From Nemertoderma westbladi (taxonomy: Eukaryota > Xenacoelomorpha > Nemertodermatida > Nemertodermatidae): a stretch of 64,000 bases of DNA. Position numbers and translations under genes: made by a program. Of this stretch, positions 10,687 to 22,017 are shown piece by piece; position 1 is the first letter of the stretch, and each line of letters starts with the position of its first letter. The stretch is from NCBI GenBank assembly GCA_032718475.1, contig JAUCBJ010000486.1, forward strand, positions 1 through 64,000. Direction: 5' to 3'. The notes under the pieces were generated by a model. That model was not told the DNA's origin. It saw only the letters and a list, made by a program, of their open reading frames with translations, and ran no database searches.

Positions 10687-13600
10687 AATACACTCTAGCA
10701 AATCCTCCCTAGTAAACTTATAGGCTCTAGCAAGTCCTTCCCAGTAAACATATAGGCTCTAGCAAGTCCTTGCCAGTAAACTTATAGACTCTAGCAAGTC
10801 CTTGCCAGTAAACTTATGCTCTAGCAAGTCCTTGCCAGTAAACTTAGGCTCTAGCAAGTCTTTCCCAGTAAACATATAGGCTCTAGCAAGTCCTTCCCAG
10901 TGAACTTATACGTTCTAGCAAGTCCTTCCCAGTAAACATATAGGCTCTAGCAAGTCCTTGCCAGTAAACTTATAGACTCTAGCAAGTCCTTGCCAGTAAA
11001 CTTATGCTCTAGCAAGTCCTTGCCAGTAAACTTAGGCTCTAGCAAGTCTTTCCCAGTAAACATATAGGCTCTAGCAAGTCCTTCCCAGTGAACTTATACG
11101 TTCTAGCAAGTCCTTCCCAGTAAACTTATAGCCTCTAGCAAGTCCTTACCAGTAAACTTATAGACTCTAGCAAGTCCTCCCCAGTAAACTTATAGGCTCT
11201 AGCAAGTCCTTGCCAGTAAACTTATAGACTCTAGCAAGTCCTTGCCAGTAAACTTATGCTCTAGCAAGTCCTTGCCAGTAAACTTAGGCTCTAGCAAGTC
11301 TTTCCCAGTAAACATATAGGCTCTAGCAAGTCCTTGCCAGTAAACTTATACGTTCTAGCAAGTCCTTCCCAGTAAACTTAGGCTCTAGCAAGTCCTTGCC
11401 AGTAAACGTATAGGCTCTAGCAAATCCTTGACATTAAACTTAGGCTCTAGGAAGTCCTTGCCAGTGAACTTATAGGCTCTAGCAAGTCCTTCCCAGTAAA
11501 CTTATAGGCTCTAGCAAGTCCTTGCCAGTAAACGTATACGATCTAGCAAGTCCTCCCCAGTAAACTTATAGGCTCTAGGAAGTCCTTGCCAGTGAACTTA
11601 TAGGCTCTAGCAAGTCCTTCCCAGTAAACTTATAGGCTCTAGCAAGTCCTTCCCAGTAAACTTATAGGCTCTAGGAAGTCCTTGCCAGTGAACTTATAGG
11701 CTCTAGCAAGTCCTTCCCAGTGAACTTATAGGCTCTAGCAAGTCCTTGCCAGTAAACGTATACGATCTAGCAAGTCCTTACCAGTAAACTTATAGGCTCT
11801 AGCAAGTCCTTGCCAGTAAACGTATACGATCTAGCAAGTCCTTGCCAGTGAACTTATAGGCTCTAGCAAGTCCTTCCCAGTAAACTTATAGGCTCTAGCA
11901 AGTCCTTGCCAGTAAACGTATACGATCTAGCAAGTCCTTACCAGTAAACTTATAGGCTCTAGCAAGTCCTTGCCAGTAAACGTATACGATCTAGCAAGTC
12001 CTCCCCAGTAAACTTATAGGCTCTAGCAAGTCCTTCCCAGTAAACTTATAGGCTCTAGGAAGTCCTTGCCAGTGAACTTATAGGCTCTAGCAAGTCCTTC
12101 CCAGTGAACTTATAGGCTCTAGCAAGTCCTTGCCAGTAAACGTATACGATCTAGCAAGTCCTTCCCAGTAAACTTATAGGCTCTAGCAAGTCCTTCCCAG
12201 TAAACTTATAGGCTCTAGGAAGTCCTTGCCAGTGAACTTATAGGCTCTAGCAAGTCCTTCCCAGTGAACTTATAGGCTCTAGCAAGTCCTTGCCAGTAAA
12301 CGTATACGATCTAGCAAGTCCTTGCCAGTGAACTTATAGGCTCTAGCAAGTCCTTCCCAGTAAACTTATAGGCTCTAGCAAGTCCTTGCCAGTAAACGTA
12401 TACGATCTAGCAAGTCCTTACCAGTAAACTTATAGGCTCTAGCAAGTCCTTGCCAGTAAACGTATACGATCTAGCAAGTCCTCCCCAGTAAACTTATAGG
12501 CTCTAGGAAGTCCTTGCCAGTGAACTTATAGGCTCTAGCAAGTCCTTCCCAGTAAACTTATAGGCTCTAGCAAGTCCTTCCCAGTAAACTTATAGGCTCT
12601 AGGAAGTCCTTGCCAGTGAACTTATAGGCTCTAGCAAGTCCTTCCCAGTGAACTTATAGGCTCTAGCAAGTCCTTGCCAGTAAACGTATACGATCTAGCA
12701 AGTCCTTACCAGTAAACTTATAGGCTCTAGCAAGTCCTTGCCAGTAAACGTATACGATCTAGCAAGTCCTCCCCAGTAAACTTATAGGCTCTAGGAAGTC
12801 CTTGCCAGTAAACGTATAGGCTCTAACAAGTCATTGCCAGTAAACTTATAGGCTCTAGCAAGTCCTTGCCAGTAAACTTAGGCTCTAGCAAGTCCTTGCC
12901 AGTAAACTAATAGGCTCTAGCAAGTCATTGCCAGTAAACTTATAGGCTCTAGCAAGTCCTTCCCAGTAAACTTATAAGCTCTAGCTAGTACTTGCCAGTA
13001 AACTTAGGCTCTAGCAAGTCCTTCCCAGTAAACTTATAGGCTCTAGGAAGTCCTTGCCAGTAAACGTATAGGCTCTAACAAGTCCTTGCCAGTAAACTTA
13101 GGCTCTAGCAAGTCCTTCCCAGTAAACTTATAAGCTCTAGCTAGTACTTGCCAGTAAACTTAGGCTCTAGCAAGTCCTTCCCAGTAAACTTATAGGCTCT
13201 AGGAAGTCCTTGCCAGTAAACGTATAGGCTCTAACAAGTCCTTGCCAGTAAACTTAGGCTCTAGCAAGTCCTTGCCAGTAAACTTATAGGCTCTAGCAAG
13301 TCCTTGCCAGTAAACTTAGGCTCTAGCAAGTCCTTGCCAGTAAACTTATAGGCTCTAGCAAGTCCTTACCATTAAACTTATAGGCTCTAGCAAGTCCTTG
13401 CCAGTAAACTTAGGCTCTAGCAAGTCCTTCCCAGTAAACTTATAAGCTCTAGCTAGTACTTGCCAGTAAACTTAGGCTCTAGCAAGTCCTTCCCAGTAAA
13501 CTTATAGGCTCTAGGAAGTCCTTCCCAGTGAACTTATACGTTCTAGCAAGTCCTTGCCAGTAAACTTATAGACTCTAGCAAGTCCTTGCCAGTAAACTTA

Positions 13601-14360
13601 TAGGCTCTAGCTAGTCCTTGCCAGTAAACGTATACGAACTAGCAAGTCCTCCCCAGTAAACTTATAGGCTCTAGGAAGTCCTTGCCAGTAAACGTATAGG
13701 CTCTAACAAGTCCTTGCCAGTAAACTTAGGCTCTAGCAAGTCCTTGCCAGTAAACTTATAGGCTCTAGCAAGTCCTTGCCAGTAAACTTAGGCTCTAGCA
13801 AGTCCTTGCCAGTAAACTTAGGCTCTAGCAAGTCCTTGCCAGTAAACTTATAGGCTCTAGCAAGTCCTTCCCAGTAAACATATAGGCTCTAGCAAGTCCT
13901 TGCCAGTAAACTTATAGGCTCTAACAAGTCATTGCCAGTAAACTTATAGGCTCTAGCAAGTCCTTGCCAGTAAACTTAGGCTCTAGCAAGTCCTTGCCAG
14001 TAAACTTATAGGCTCTAGCAAGTCCTTGCCAGTAAACTTAGGCTCTAGCAAGTCCTTCCCAGTAAACTTATAAGCTCTAGCAAGTCCTTGCCAGTAAACT
14101 TATAGGCTCTAGCTAGTCCTTGCCAGTAAACGTATACGATCTAGCAAGTCCTCCCCAGTAAACTTATAGGCTCTAGGAAGTCTTTGCCAGTAAACGTATA
14201 GGCTCTAACAAGTCATTGCCAGTAAACTTATAGGCTCTAGCAAGTCCTTGCCAGTAAACTTAGGCTCTAGCAAGTCCTTGCCAGTAAACTTATAGGCTCT
14301 AGCTAGTATACTTGCCAGTAAACTTAGGATCTAGCAAGTCCTTGCCAGTAAACTTACGTC
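10687..14360. repeat. ~3.7 kb minisatellite, 30-32 bp unit, about 115 copies
   Basis: The unit is AGGCTCTAGCAAGTCCTTGC followed by CAGTAAACTTAT. Variants are a 30-bp form lacking two bases (CTTAGG), CTCC for CTTGC, GTATACGATC for TATAGGCTC, and AAGCTCTAGCTAGTACTTG. Blocks of several units recur, for example about 190 bp at 10740, 10930 and 11200, and a four-unit block near 11620, 12020, 12180 and 12560. All frames hit stop codons. Degenerate units run on to about 14450. Confidence 0.95.
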
Positions 14361-14700
14361 TCTGCAAGTAAATTTATATACCTGCAAACTAGACTTACAT
14401 ACCTGCAATTTATCTTATATCAGTGCAAGTGAACTTAGGTCCCTACAATTAATACAATCTATATACAGTATATGCTTATTATGATACTTCAATAACTTCG
14501 AAAATTATCACGTAAAATAAACTGTTGTTGGCTCCCTGTAATGGGATAATTCGATATTAGTTAACATAATTGTATAATTTCTTCCTCCTTTTACTACAAA
14601 TTACCAAACACTGGGGAGGGAGTTTTTATGTATATTTTATTTTTATTACAAAAAATGTCATTTTTATTAAGAACATAATCACAACATTTGAATGAATATT

Positions 14701-14850
14701 TCCAATTTCAGTCCCCAGTTACCAATTTCAGTCACCGGTTACCAATTTCAGTAACAAGTTACCAATTTCAGTCCCCGGTTACTAATTTCAGTTTCCAATC
14801 TCTATTTACCAATTCAATTTCCGGTTACCAATTTCAGTCCCAAGTTACCC
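14701..14850. repeat. 20-bp tandem repeat ACCAATTTCAGTCCCCGGTT
   Basis: About seven units of 20 bp; the first four are in perfect register and later ones carry small deletions. It lies just downstream of the large minisatellite but is unrelated in sequence. Confidence 0.85.
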
Positions 14851-15204
14851 AACCCCAGCTATAGTACAGTATATGGCTGCCCCCGACCCTTCCACCACCA
14901 AATACCAACCCCCCCCCCCCCCCTCCCCCACCAAAAAAATGTTTCATTTAACATATATTTACAATAACTAATTGTTGTGGAATACTGTATATATTATTAT
15001 TGATGACTACTGATTCGTATGCATGGTTGATAATTTTGCACATAATTTCAAGAAGAATTCACTTTAGTGCAAATAATTATAATTTATATAATGTTCTCTG
15101 GTATCTCTGGTGTGTTCCAAAAGACCTCCACTTCCACCAGCTTAGGGTTATGTGTTACTTCCACAAATAATAATACACAAGTAATATAAATTGGGGGGGT
15201 TTAT

Positions 15205-15236
15205 GCGCCTGTCGATTTATACGAATCGACAGGCGC
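15205..15236. repeat. Perfect hairpin, 13-bp stem
   Basis: GCGCCTGTCGATT and AATCGACAGGCGC pair without mismatch around a 6-base loop TATACG. It is GC-rich within AT-rich DNA. No known family was recognised. Confidence 0.8.
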
Positions 15237-15415
15237 AACAAAAGTATTTGGAATATTATGCCCATGTATACTTATATATGTAAGCCTTCAAGTATAAACA
15301 AAACCGACCTTAACAAAATCAAGGTAGGCATTTGTTATTTTCCATCAGCAACATGGGCTTTAACTTTTAACTTTACATGACATTAATAATACTGTAATAT
15401 TCTAGAACAATACCA

Positions 15416-15469
15416 CATGGCCAACGCCGTCGGCCATGCGCTCGCACGGCGCAAATGCTCCATTTGCGC
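15416..15469. repeat. Two adjacent short hairpins
   Basis: CATGGCC pairs with GGCCATG (15416-15438), and GCGCAAATG pairs with CATTTGCGC around CTC (15449-15469). Together they form a GC-rich island. Confidence 0.6.
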
Positions 15470-16046
15470 TCTCCACCTGGATCAAAATAATCTCTGAATC
15501 TTGACCTTGTTTAGGTAGACTAAAATACTGGCTGACAGATAGCAGGAATCGCAGGATAGGTATACAGTATTGTACAGTAGAATGTCAGTATGTAGTACTG
15601 CAGTACTGCATGCTGTACATGCAGTAAATTGACGCAGTAGATACCGTTGTACATTAGAGTAGGCTTGTTAACTACGAATTGCTTAATTGAAGTAAGAACT
15701 ACAGAAAAGGCAGGAACCCAGTACGGTAGTCAGGTAGTGCTGTAGTGTCTGACGTCTGAGTGTAGTCGTATATAGTCTGATAGTGATTGTGCGTTGTGTG
15801 TAACCTTTAAAAACGCCTACCGGTACTTGATTTGTTTGTATGTTACTGTTACACACTCACTATTCTGCTATTCGCTGATTCTATTCATTGTCACTACACT
15901 ACAGCACTACCGGTACTGTCTGACTGTCAGACGGTACGGTCTCACATGGAAATCCTATTTTTGGCTTATGTTTGCTTACAGTTGCAAACTCGTATTTCAC
16001 ACATTGACCATACAGATCTGCCGGTGCAGCAATACTTTGAATTGCA

Positions 16047-16880
16047 ATGGATAATTTGGGTGATCTATCTGCAGAACCTTGTGATCCAAATGTTATTTAT
16101 AAACTTTATGAAGAGATTGGGCAAGGGAATATTCCGAAACTATCTTGGAAACCATTGAAGAAACGCCCTCGTCTAGACGTAAAGGTTCAAGTAAACGATG
16201 ATGATGGTGTTGGTAAGGATGGTAAGCCAAAGCCCAATGTTAATAACTATAATATAGGAACCGGTACTACAGATTGTGGAATATCTACCATTCCATCGAA
16301 TGATAATATTAATCTAACAACTCTAGATGATTGCACAAAGACCATTTCTTCGACTGTTGATATGGGAAAGTCAGACACCTCAACTAAAGTTATAAGGTTA
16401 GACAAGGGAGGGCCTAATAGATCGTCATCAATGGCTACTGTTACCTCTGATCCTAAGGCAACGAGGTTATTTGATTACGATGATTTGGAAGAGATTCAGT
16501 CGCCGTCTGCAAAGATTTCAATTCCGACAGTCCCTGAAACCGGAGTAAAGAAGGTCGCCACATTAGATAACGCCCTGCAAGAGATGCAGCGGCATATACT
16601 AATGGACATGGAACTTGTAAAGTGTTGTAATATTGAGCAGAAAGATTGTAGTTCTATACCTTCAGAGCCAGAACCGGTTGCTGCTGGTATCCATAGCATC
16701 AGTGACAATATACCTGATGTAGAAACCACGGAACCCAAAGAACAATCTACAGATTCGAGGTCGCCAAATATGCAGGAGGTAGCTGAGGTCGATAATACTA
16801 ATAATATTGATTCACTACAGGAGGAAATGCCTTCAACCTTAAATGGCGAAATAGCTAAACTGGATAATGAAAAAAACTGA
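16047..16880 (+). CDS. PAGR1: PAGR1-like (PA1) protein, KMT2C/D complex subunit, 277 aa
   Basis: PAGR1 (PA1) partners PAXIP1/PTIP in the KMT2C/KMT2D histone H3K4 methyltransferase complex in the nucleus. The match rests on three blocks in the family's order. The first is an N-terminal LYEEIGQG...LSWKPLKKRP segment (residues about 18-41). The second is the acidic-aromatic FDYDDLEEIQSP (about 142-153), equivalent to the FDFDD block of vertebrate PAGR1. The third is a C-terminal helix LDNALQEMQRHILMD (about 173-187), matching the LDKVLxxMxRH helix. The linkers are Ser/Thr/Asp-rich and look disordered. Length is close to the human protein (about 254 aa). The first ATG gives the conserved N-terminus. 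The whole ORF is in one exon here; 5' UTR introns cannot be excluded. I recalled the family pattern; it was not searched. Confidence 0.72.
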   Translation: MDNLGDLSAEPCDPNVIYKLYEEIGQGNIPKLSWKPLKKRPRLDVKVQVNDDDGVGKDGKPKPNVNNYNIGTGTTDCGISTIPSNDNINLTTLDDCTKTISSTVDMGKSDTSTKVIRLDKGGPNRSSSMATVTSDPKATRLFDYDDLEEIQSPSAKISIPTVPETGVKKVATLDNALQEMQRHILMDMELVKCCNIEQKDCSSIPSEPEPVAAGIHSISDNIPDVETTEPKEQSTDSRSPNMQEVAEVDNTNNIDSLQEEMPSTLNGEIAKLDNEKN

Positions 16881-17519
16881 TTTAACGGATAATATTTTAC
16901 CTGGTCGTCCCTTTTGTGCAATAGTTCGGTACCACAGGGTGGGTGGGGACTTGACGCTTTTAAGTCCCATCTCGCCATCTCGGCGAATTAATAATATATA
17001 ATATCAATGTTGAAATACAATTAAGGGAAAGGAGCAGGTTACAGTGGCACGCTATTCTCTCCAAAACTATAAACTTTACAGCCAGGGTTTTTTTTCAAAA
17101 TGTTCACTGTGTAAAGTTTTTAAAAGGTTAGAAAAAATTTAGAAAAATCGAATTGTGTTTATGAAACAAAATATTTTTCCCAATGACATGAATGAATTGA
17201 GAAAGTGAAAAGTAGGCCATGAAATACTGCTGTATTGCTTGTTTTCTACTTTATTTTTTCATACTGTAAATCCTGCACCTATAATACATCAAACTATTGA
17301 ACTAATTAGTCGCACTTCCACTTGGTCCTTCCACTACTAACACCAGCCATTATTTTTCATAAGTTTCCTTGAAAATTGAGAAAGAGATACTCGAATTTTC
17401 TCATGTAATTCACCATTTGTGATTCCACAAAACAGGTTGAGAAGAAATATGAATAAGTCAAAAATATGAATTCTGGCTGCGGCCGCTAAGCTGCATCAAA
17501 AAATTATTTTTTAATAATA
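16881..17519. other. 3' flank of the PAGR1-like gene and insertion target
   Basis: It holds the 3' UTR of the PAGR1-like gene, with no obvious AATAAA close to the stop. A minus-strand copy of the dispersed repeat (GGGAAAGGAGCAGGTTACAG, about 17024-17044) follows. The preceding 16930-17000 resembles 60349-60400. Confidence 0.5.
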
Positions 17520-17524
17520 TAATC
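17520..17524. repeat. Target-site duplication TAATC, left
   Basis: The five bases before the left LTR of the outer BEL/Pao element equal the five after its right LTR (42349-42353). A 5-bp duplication is typical of BEL/Pao integrase. Confidence 0.9.
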
Positions 17525-18902
17525 TGTTGCCGTTATTCCCGACACCATGGGGGGAAACGCCGATGCTGGAGGCGGAACTTTTCAGACCACGGAATCCCGG
17601 CCAGTCACCGGATATTGGTAGTGGAGAAGGAATACGTTCTTAAATGCAAGATAGCGGTTGAGAAAAGTTTCATTGGTTGGCTATAATCTTTAATGTAACT
17701 TCCCTACATTTGAACCTTGATTGAGAATAAGTTGGGCTTCCCCAAACCAATATACACCAAATATTCACAATAATATAACACGACAATATAAATCCCTACA
17801 GTACATTATTTAATTACCCACTGTTCGCTCAGATTTTAACCTAACTAATGTTCCCCAATTTTCCCTCGGTCCTAGTCTCTGTACCATAGTGTCGGTGTCG
17901 GTCGACCCTGTTGCGTGTCCGTCCCACCCTTCCCGAACCCCGAAGGGATCGGTCATCAGGAAAGCGGTACGGCTTGGCTAAGGGTCGGTCCAGTCGGTAG
18001 ACCCGGTTGCGTGTCCGTCCCACCCTTCCCGAACCCCAAAGGGATCGGTCATCAGGAAATCGGTACGGCTTGGCTAGGGGTCTGTCGGTTCATCGCAGGG
18101 ACCCAACCACCTAGGCTTTCCGAGTCCTTATTCAGGCTCATAGTCGCTTCAGCAGCCGAGAAGCTGCTCCGAACAGTCGGTAGGCCAGTAGAGTCCAGTC
18201 CTTTGTCTTTCGACCCCGTTGCGTGTCCGTCCCACCCTTCCTGAACCCCAAAGGGATCGGTCATCAGGAAAGCGGTATGGCTTGGCAAGGGGTCTGTCAG
18301 CCCGTCGTGAGCCCCAACGGTTGGTGGTTTTCCGAGTCCTTATTCAGGCTCGTACTAACGCCGGTCGTGGGACCCACTCCAGGAAGGCAGTCCTCGTCGA
18401 ACCCTTCCTCCGTTAGTCGGTCGACCCGTTCGCGTGTCCGTCCCACCCTTCCCAAACCCCAAAGGGATCGGTCATCAGGAAAGCAGTACGGCTTGGCTAG
18501 GGGTCTGTCGTCGGTTCCCGTCGCAAATCCCTGACACAAGCAGCAGACTTTCCGAGTCCTTATTCAGGCTCGTAATAACTGCTGTTGGCCAGGGACCGCT
18601 AAGGGCAGTCCTTGTCCTTTAGACCTAGCGAGTTACCAAATCCACCTCTACAGGCAGCAGGAAGTTGGCTAGGCCTAATAGTAATCAGGCAAACCTGAAT
18701 ACTGCTTAACTTTGCCTCCCACCCCTGGTCCTTAAATACATGAAATGAGTCCCGTACCCCGTAAGTCGCCCCAATATTCGCCCATAAATCGCCCCCAGTC
18801 CATCCCATGTTCCCGCACCCAGTAGTGATATCGGAATATTCATTTAAAATAAATCCAAAAAATATTCAACTCGCGTTAAGAAAAGTTGAAATACCGCGAA
18901 CA
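17525..18902 (-). repeat. 3' LTR of the outer BEL/Pao element (1378 bp)
   Basis: The plus strand runs from TGTTGCCGTTATTCCC to CGCGAACA. It contains a direct-repeat array: the phrase GGGATCGGTCATCAGGAAA occurs four times (17945-18480), and TTTCCGAGTCCTTATTCAGG three times (18118, 18330, 18549). Open frames on both strands in this array are products of the repeat. Confidence 0.92.
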
Positions 18903-19082
18903 GTCCCCCCCAATGACCTTCGTGAGGTCTATCGGTAGATCGAGTTTGCGTAGGTCATTTCCCATATAAAAAACCCTTTTTTTTAATATTGCATAGTCTT
19001 GATTAATTTGGCCTAGAGTTAGTTTATGTAAATATATAAAAATAAATGTTCGATATAAATGCCCCTGGAATATCCTGGTCCT

Positions 19083-19757
19083 TTATTTCTTACTCTGATA
19101 CGCCTTTCTCCTCTTCGCCCGTCTACTTTCATCGATAGCCAGTGCTGGTAGGGGAGCATCAACATCCATCGTGAGCAACGTTTCAGCTTGTCTCCTGGCG
19201 GCTCTTCCTTTCGATGGTAGCGGGATCATATCCGTTCGTCTTTCTAACTCGGTGGTGTGTGCCTCTAGGAACCACTTTCCGTCACCGAACTCTTCCTTAT
19301 ATGAATATAAACGCCTAAGGATCTCGAATGGGCCGAATAATCCAGCGCTTAGTAACAGATCCACGTAATGGAATGGTAGCGTCGCTGTCGTATGGAGGCG
19401 TTCCGGGAACGAAAAGTACCCGCACGCCATCTCTTGTGCGATATTTTGAGCGCTTCTCCGCACTTTGGTCTTTACGTGGTTGTTTGCGTAGGTTTCGAAC
19501 ATAACCATATTTCCCATAGCGGTAACATCCTTCGTAGGACATTTTATATTACAGCGGGGGCTAGCGGAATGTCCACGGAAACCGCAAGTTGTGCAGAGGT
19601 TATAAAGGATAGGACAAACTGAAACATCGTGGCCCGATGTCGCGCAATAGGGACAATAAAGTATCCCGAGGAGCTGGAGGCACGAATCGGTAACCCGATT
19701 TCTTCTACCGTGTGAGCACTGCTCCGAACCGCAGTCTCCGCATACCTCCAGTTGCAT
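19083..19757 (-). CDS. Extra zinc-knuckle ORF (ORF3) between integrase and 3' LTR
   Basis: A 224-codon ORF lies downstream of integrase, where BEL/Pao relatives sometimes carry env. This one has no signal peptide or membrane segment. Near its start are CGDCGSEQCSH, a CCHC knuckle CPYCATSGHDVSVC and a second, slightly irregular knuckle CTTCGFRGHSASPRC (residues about 7-70). A long helical-looking region follows, ending in the basic tail RRAKRRKAYQSKK, a possible nuclear localisation signal. The same frame stays open upstream of the ATG for about 300 more bases, so the protein may start further up or be joined to integrase by a frameshift. A nucleic-acid-binding role is likely; the function is unknown. 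A basic tail also occurs before the 3' LTR of the inner element (36600-36815). Confidence 0.65.
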   Translation of the reverse strand: MQLEVCGDCGSEQCSHGRRNRVTDSCLQLLGILYCPYCATSGHDVSVCPILYNLCTTCGFRGHSASPRCNIKCPTKDVTAMGNMVMFETYANNHVKTKVRRSAQNIAQEMACGYFSFPERLHTTATLPFHYVDLLLSAGLFGPFEILRRLYSYKEEFGDGKWFLEAHTTELERRTDMIPLPSKGRAARRQAETLLTMDVDAPLPALAIDESRRAKRRKAYQSKK

Positions 19758-20065
19758 CTCCCGGCCGAAGAATATCGGAATCGGGACGCCAGCGTAATAC
19801 TCGAGTCGTCGGTCGCTTGGGAATATTTGCCATGGCCGGTAGCCCGCGAAAAGCTGGGCTTTGGCGTAGTATGTTCTCGTTTCGATATCCTTCTTTATAT
19901 CCTGCCGGACACATCTCTGGTGACCGTTTCTGGCGGTGGATCCATTCGGTCTGCTCGGCGTACCATCGGGTAAGTCGCATATGGTCCTGTGGAACGGAAG
20001 GGGTTGTTGCCACAGCTGGTCGGCGAAGAGGTGCCGGGCTTTCGACGGAGGGATTCCGAGGAGAT

Positions 20066-20806
20066 CTACGGGAGTCGGAGCGGCACTGGGACCCTTTTTA
20101 ACCTGTATCGCTGAATATGGGTTTTGGGTCTTCCGAGTAGATGGTTAGGAGTGAGAGGCTCCAGATCTGTGGGGTCATCGCGGATAGGTACGATGGGCCG
20201 GTTGTTTAGGGTAGCCGTGATCTCGCAGAATGTTGTGCGGAGGGTGTCGTGGGTTACCCGGGTGTCTCCTAATGCGACGCGCATGGATCGTTTTACCAAG
20301 TCGATGAGCTTCTCCCATACCCCACTCGTATGGGGTGCTAAGGGTGTTTGGAAGTGCCACTGTATATGGTGTTCCCTCCAGACTTGGGATGCGGTGTCTT
20401 CGGTGAACCATCCTTCGATCGCCTCTCTGAGTTCTCTTTCTCCTCCCACGAAGTTTGTACCATTATCGGAGTACATATGACGAGATGTTCCATTGTTCGC
20501 CACGAACCGACGCAGGGTGTTGATAAATGCGTGTTGCGTAAGGTTCACCACGATGTCTAGGTAGATTGCCCTAGACCTAAGGCATGTAAAGATGGCTCCC
20601 CAGCATTTGATGTTGGATCGTCGCTCGATGACTGTGAATGGTCCGGAACAGTCTACTCCGGTTACGTAGAACGGTGGGAATCGGACTGTAGATATGTGGC
20701 TGGTAAGTCGGCCATCCTTTGTGTGAGTGGTGGCGCTAGATATCTTCTGCAGGGAAAACAACGTTTTAACACTTTCCGGATTAGTTGCTGGATGTGGGTG
20801 ATCCAA
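20066..20806 (-). pseudogene. BEL/Pao integrase fragment (outer element)
   Basis: This 246-codon ORF is the catalytic core of a retroelement integrase. The DDE residues are visible in VDCSGPF (first Asp), YSDNGTNF (second Asp) and SGVWEKL (Glu), with FPPFYVTG before and LNNRPI and LTPNHLL after them, in the order usual for BEL/Pao. Integrase inserts the cDNA into the host chromosome. The C-terminus is cut by a stop, and the N-terminal zinc region is out of frame upstream, so the gene is broken although the core looks intact. Confidence 0.88.
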
Positions 20807-21129
20807 TATCTTTGCCGTATATTAGCCATGATCCAGTTCTGTCCAGCGTGATGGTTTTCCTCGTAACTCTGTTGGATTAATAGCTTGGCTAGTGTTGACG
20901 TTCAGGGCAGAAGCGCTGGGTATTTGACTTCGTATTCAACCGGGGCGTTTGCCATCCGGGTATTCAGTCGAATCAGTCCGTCTTCTCCCATGATTGGTCT
21001 CAATTGGTAGACTGGACTGTCCGGTTTCAAGGTCTTGCCCGCACTGAGTTGTTCCCACTCATCGGGGAAACTTTCTTTCTGGACATATCTAATAATACAC
21101 TTCTCCGCAATAATGAGTTCTTGTATACT

Positions 21130-21936
21130 TCATCGGACTATCGGTTTGTTGTTTTTCCACTGCAGGAAGTTGCAAAGGGTTAAGATGTGGTGGATGAGAC
21201 GTCTCATTGAGGAGGTTCGCTCTATCAATAGTTGTAAAGACGCTGCTGGTTGCGTGATAGTCGCAATATTATAGTGCCTGCCCGAGTCCTTTGCAGGCTC
21301 GGTCAGACAACTATAGATCTCCACTGTGGCGCTTCTATGGACTTTACGGATCTCCTTGTCGTCTTCGGAGTATTTTCCGCTATCGAGTTCAGGATCGAAT
21401 CGGGTACTCCAGGTTAGTTGTGGTTGCTGTAGGAATTCCGGGCCGGTGAGCCAGAGTTTACTTTTACCGAGCTGTCGTGGGGTGGCGCCTCTGCTTGATA
21501 AGTCCGCTGGATTTTCTTTCCCGTTCACATGGTGCCACTGTTCTCGGCCGGTGCACTGTTTTATCTCCGTGGCTCGGTTCGCTACAAACGTGGTGTGACG
21601 CCGTGATGGTGAGTGGAGGTAGTAGAGAACAATACTCGAATTGACCCAGAAATGTTGCGATTCGATGGGGATTCGTAGGTTCCGCATGACCATGTGGTTC
21701 TGTCTCACTGCCCAAACTGCGGCCTGTATCTCGAGTCTCGGTATCGTTGCTACGAATTCCCCGGATACTGTCTTAGCCTTGGAAAATAAGAAGCTTGTAT
21801 CGCCGTTTCCATCCTGACTTAGTCTTCTTAGGAAAGTGACTACGCCGATTCCGGTATTTGAAGCATCCGAGAAAGTATGGAGCTGGAATATATCGGTGGG
21901 TAGTTTATTGAGGAAGAACGGTCGAGGGATCCGCAT
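21130..21936 (-). pseudogene. BEL/Pao RNase H and connection domain fragment (outer)
   Basis: The ORF begins in the thumb/connection region and includes TFSDASNTGIGVV, which carries the first catalytic Asp of RNase H. It continues through the typical ENPADLSSRGATP block and the linker toward integrase. It is in the same frame as the RT fragment at 22018-22770, from which a single stop codon after MWIE separates it. RNase H removes the RNA strand during reverse transcription. Confidence 0.85.
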
Positions 21937-22017
21937 AAGATGTAGATGTTCGAGTTGTTCCGTCCACTTTCTCCATTTGACACTGAGGTGTGGGGGGAGT
22001 TCTTCGTCCCATCCCAG

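Larger units (their letters stand above)
14851..15792. other. Region upstream of the PAGR1-like gene
   Basis: No coding sequence seen. It holds a C15 run (14909-14923), the hairpins at 15205-15236 and 15416-15469, and small GTACTGCAGTACTGCATGC-like palindromes near 15590-15630. The promoter of the downstream gene should be in the last few hundred bases, but no clear TATA box was found. Confidence 0.4.

Noticed and set aside
10687-14360. CRISPR-like reading of the 32-bp array
   Set aside because: There are no unique spacers; units are directly adjacent and this is an animal genome.
17915-18622. Overlapping ORFs on both strands in the outer 3' LTR (and the same at 41181-42057)
   Set aside because: They translate the LTR's internal repeat array, differ between the two LTRs in length, and resemble no protein.
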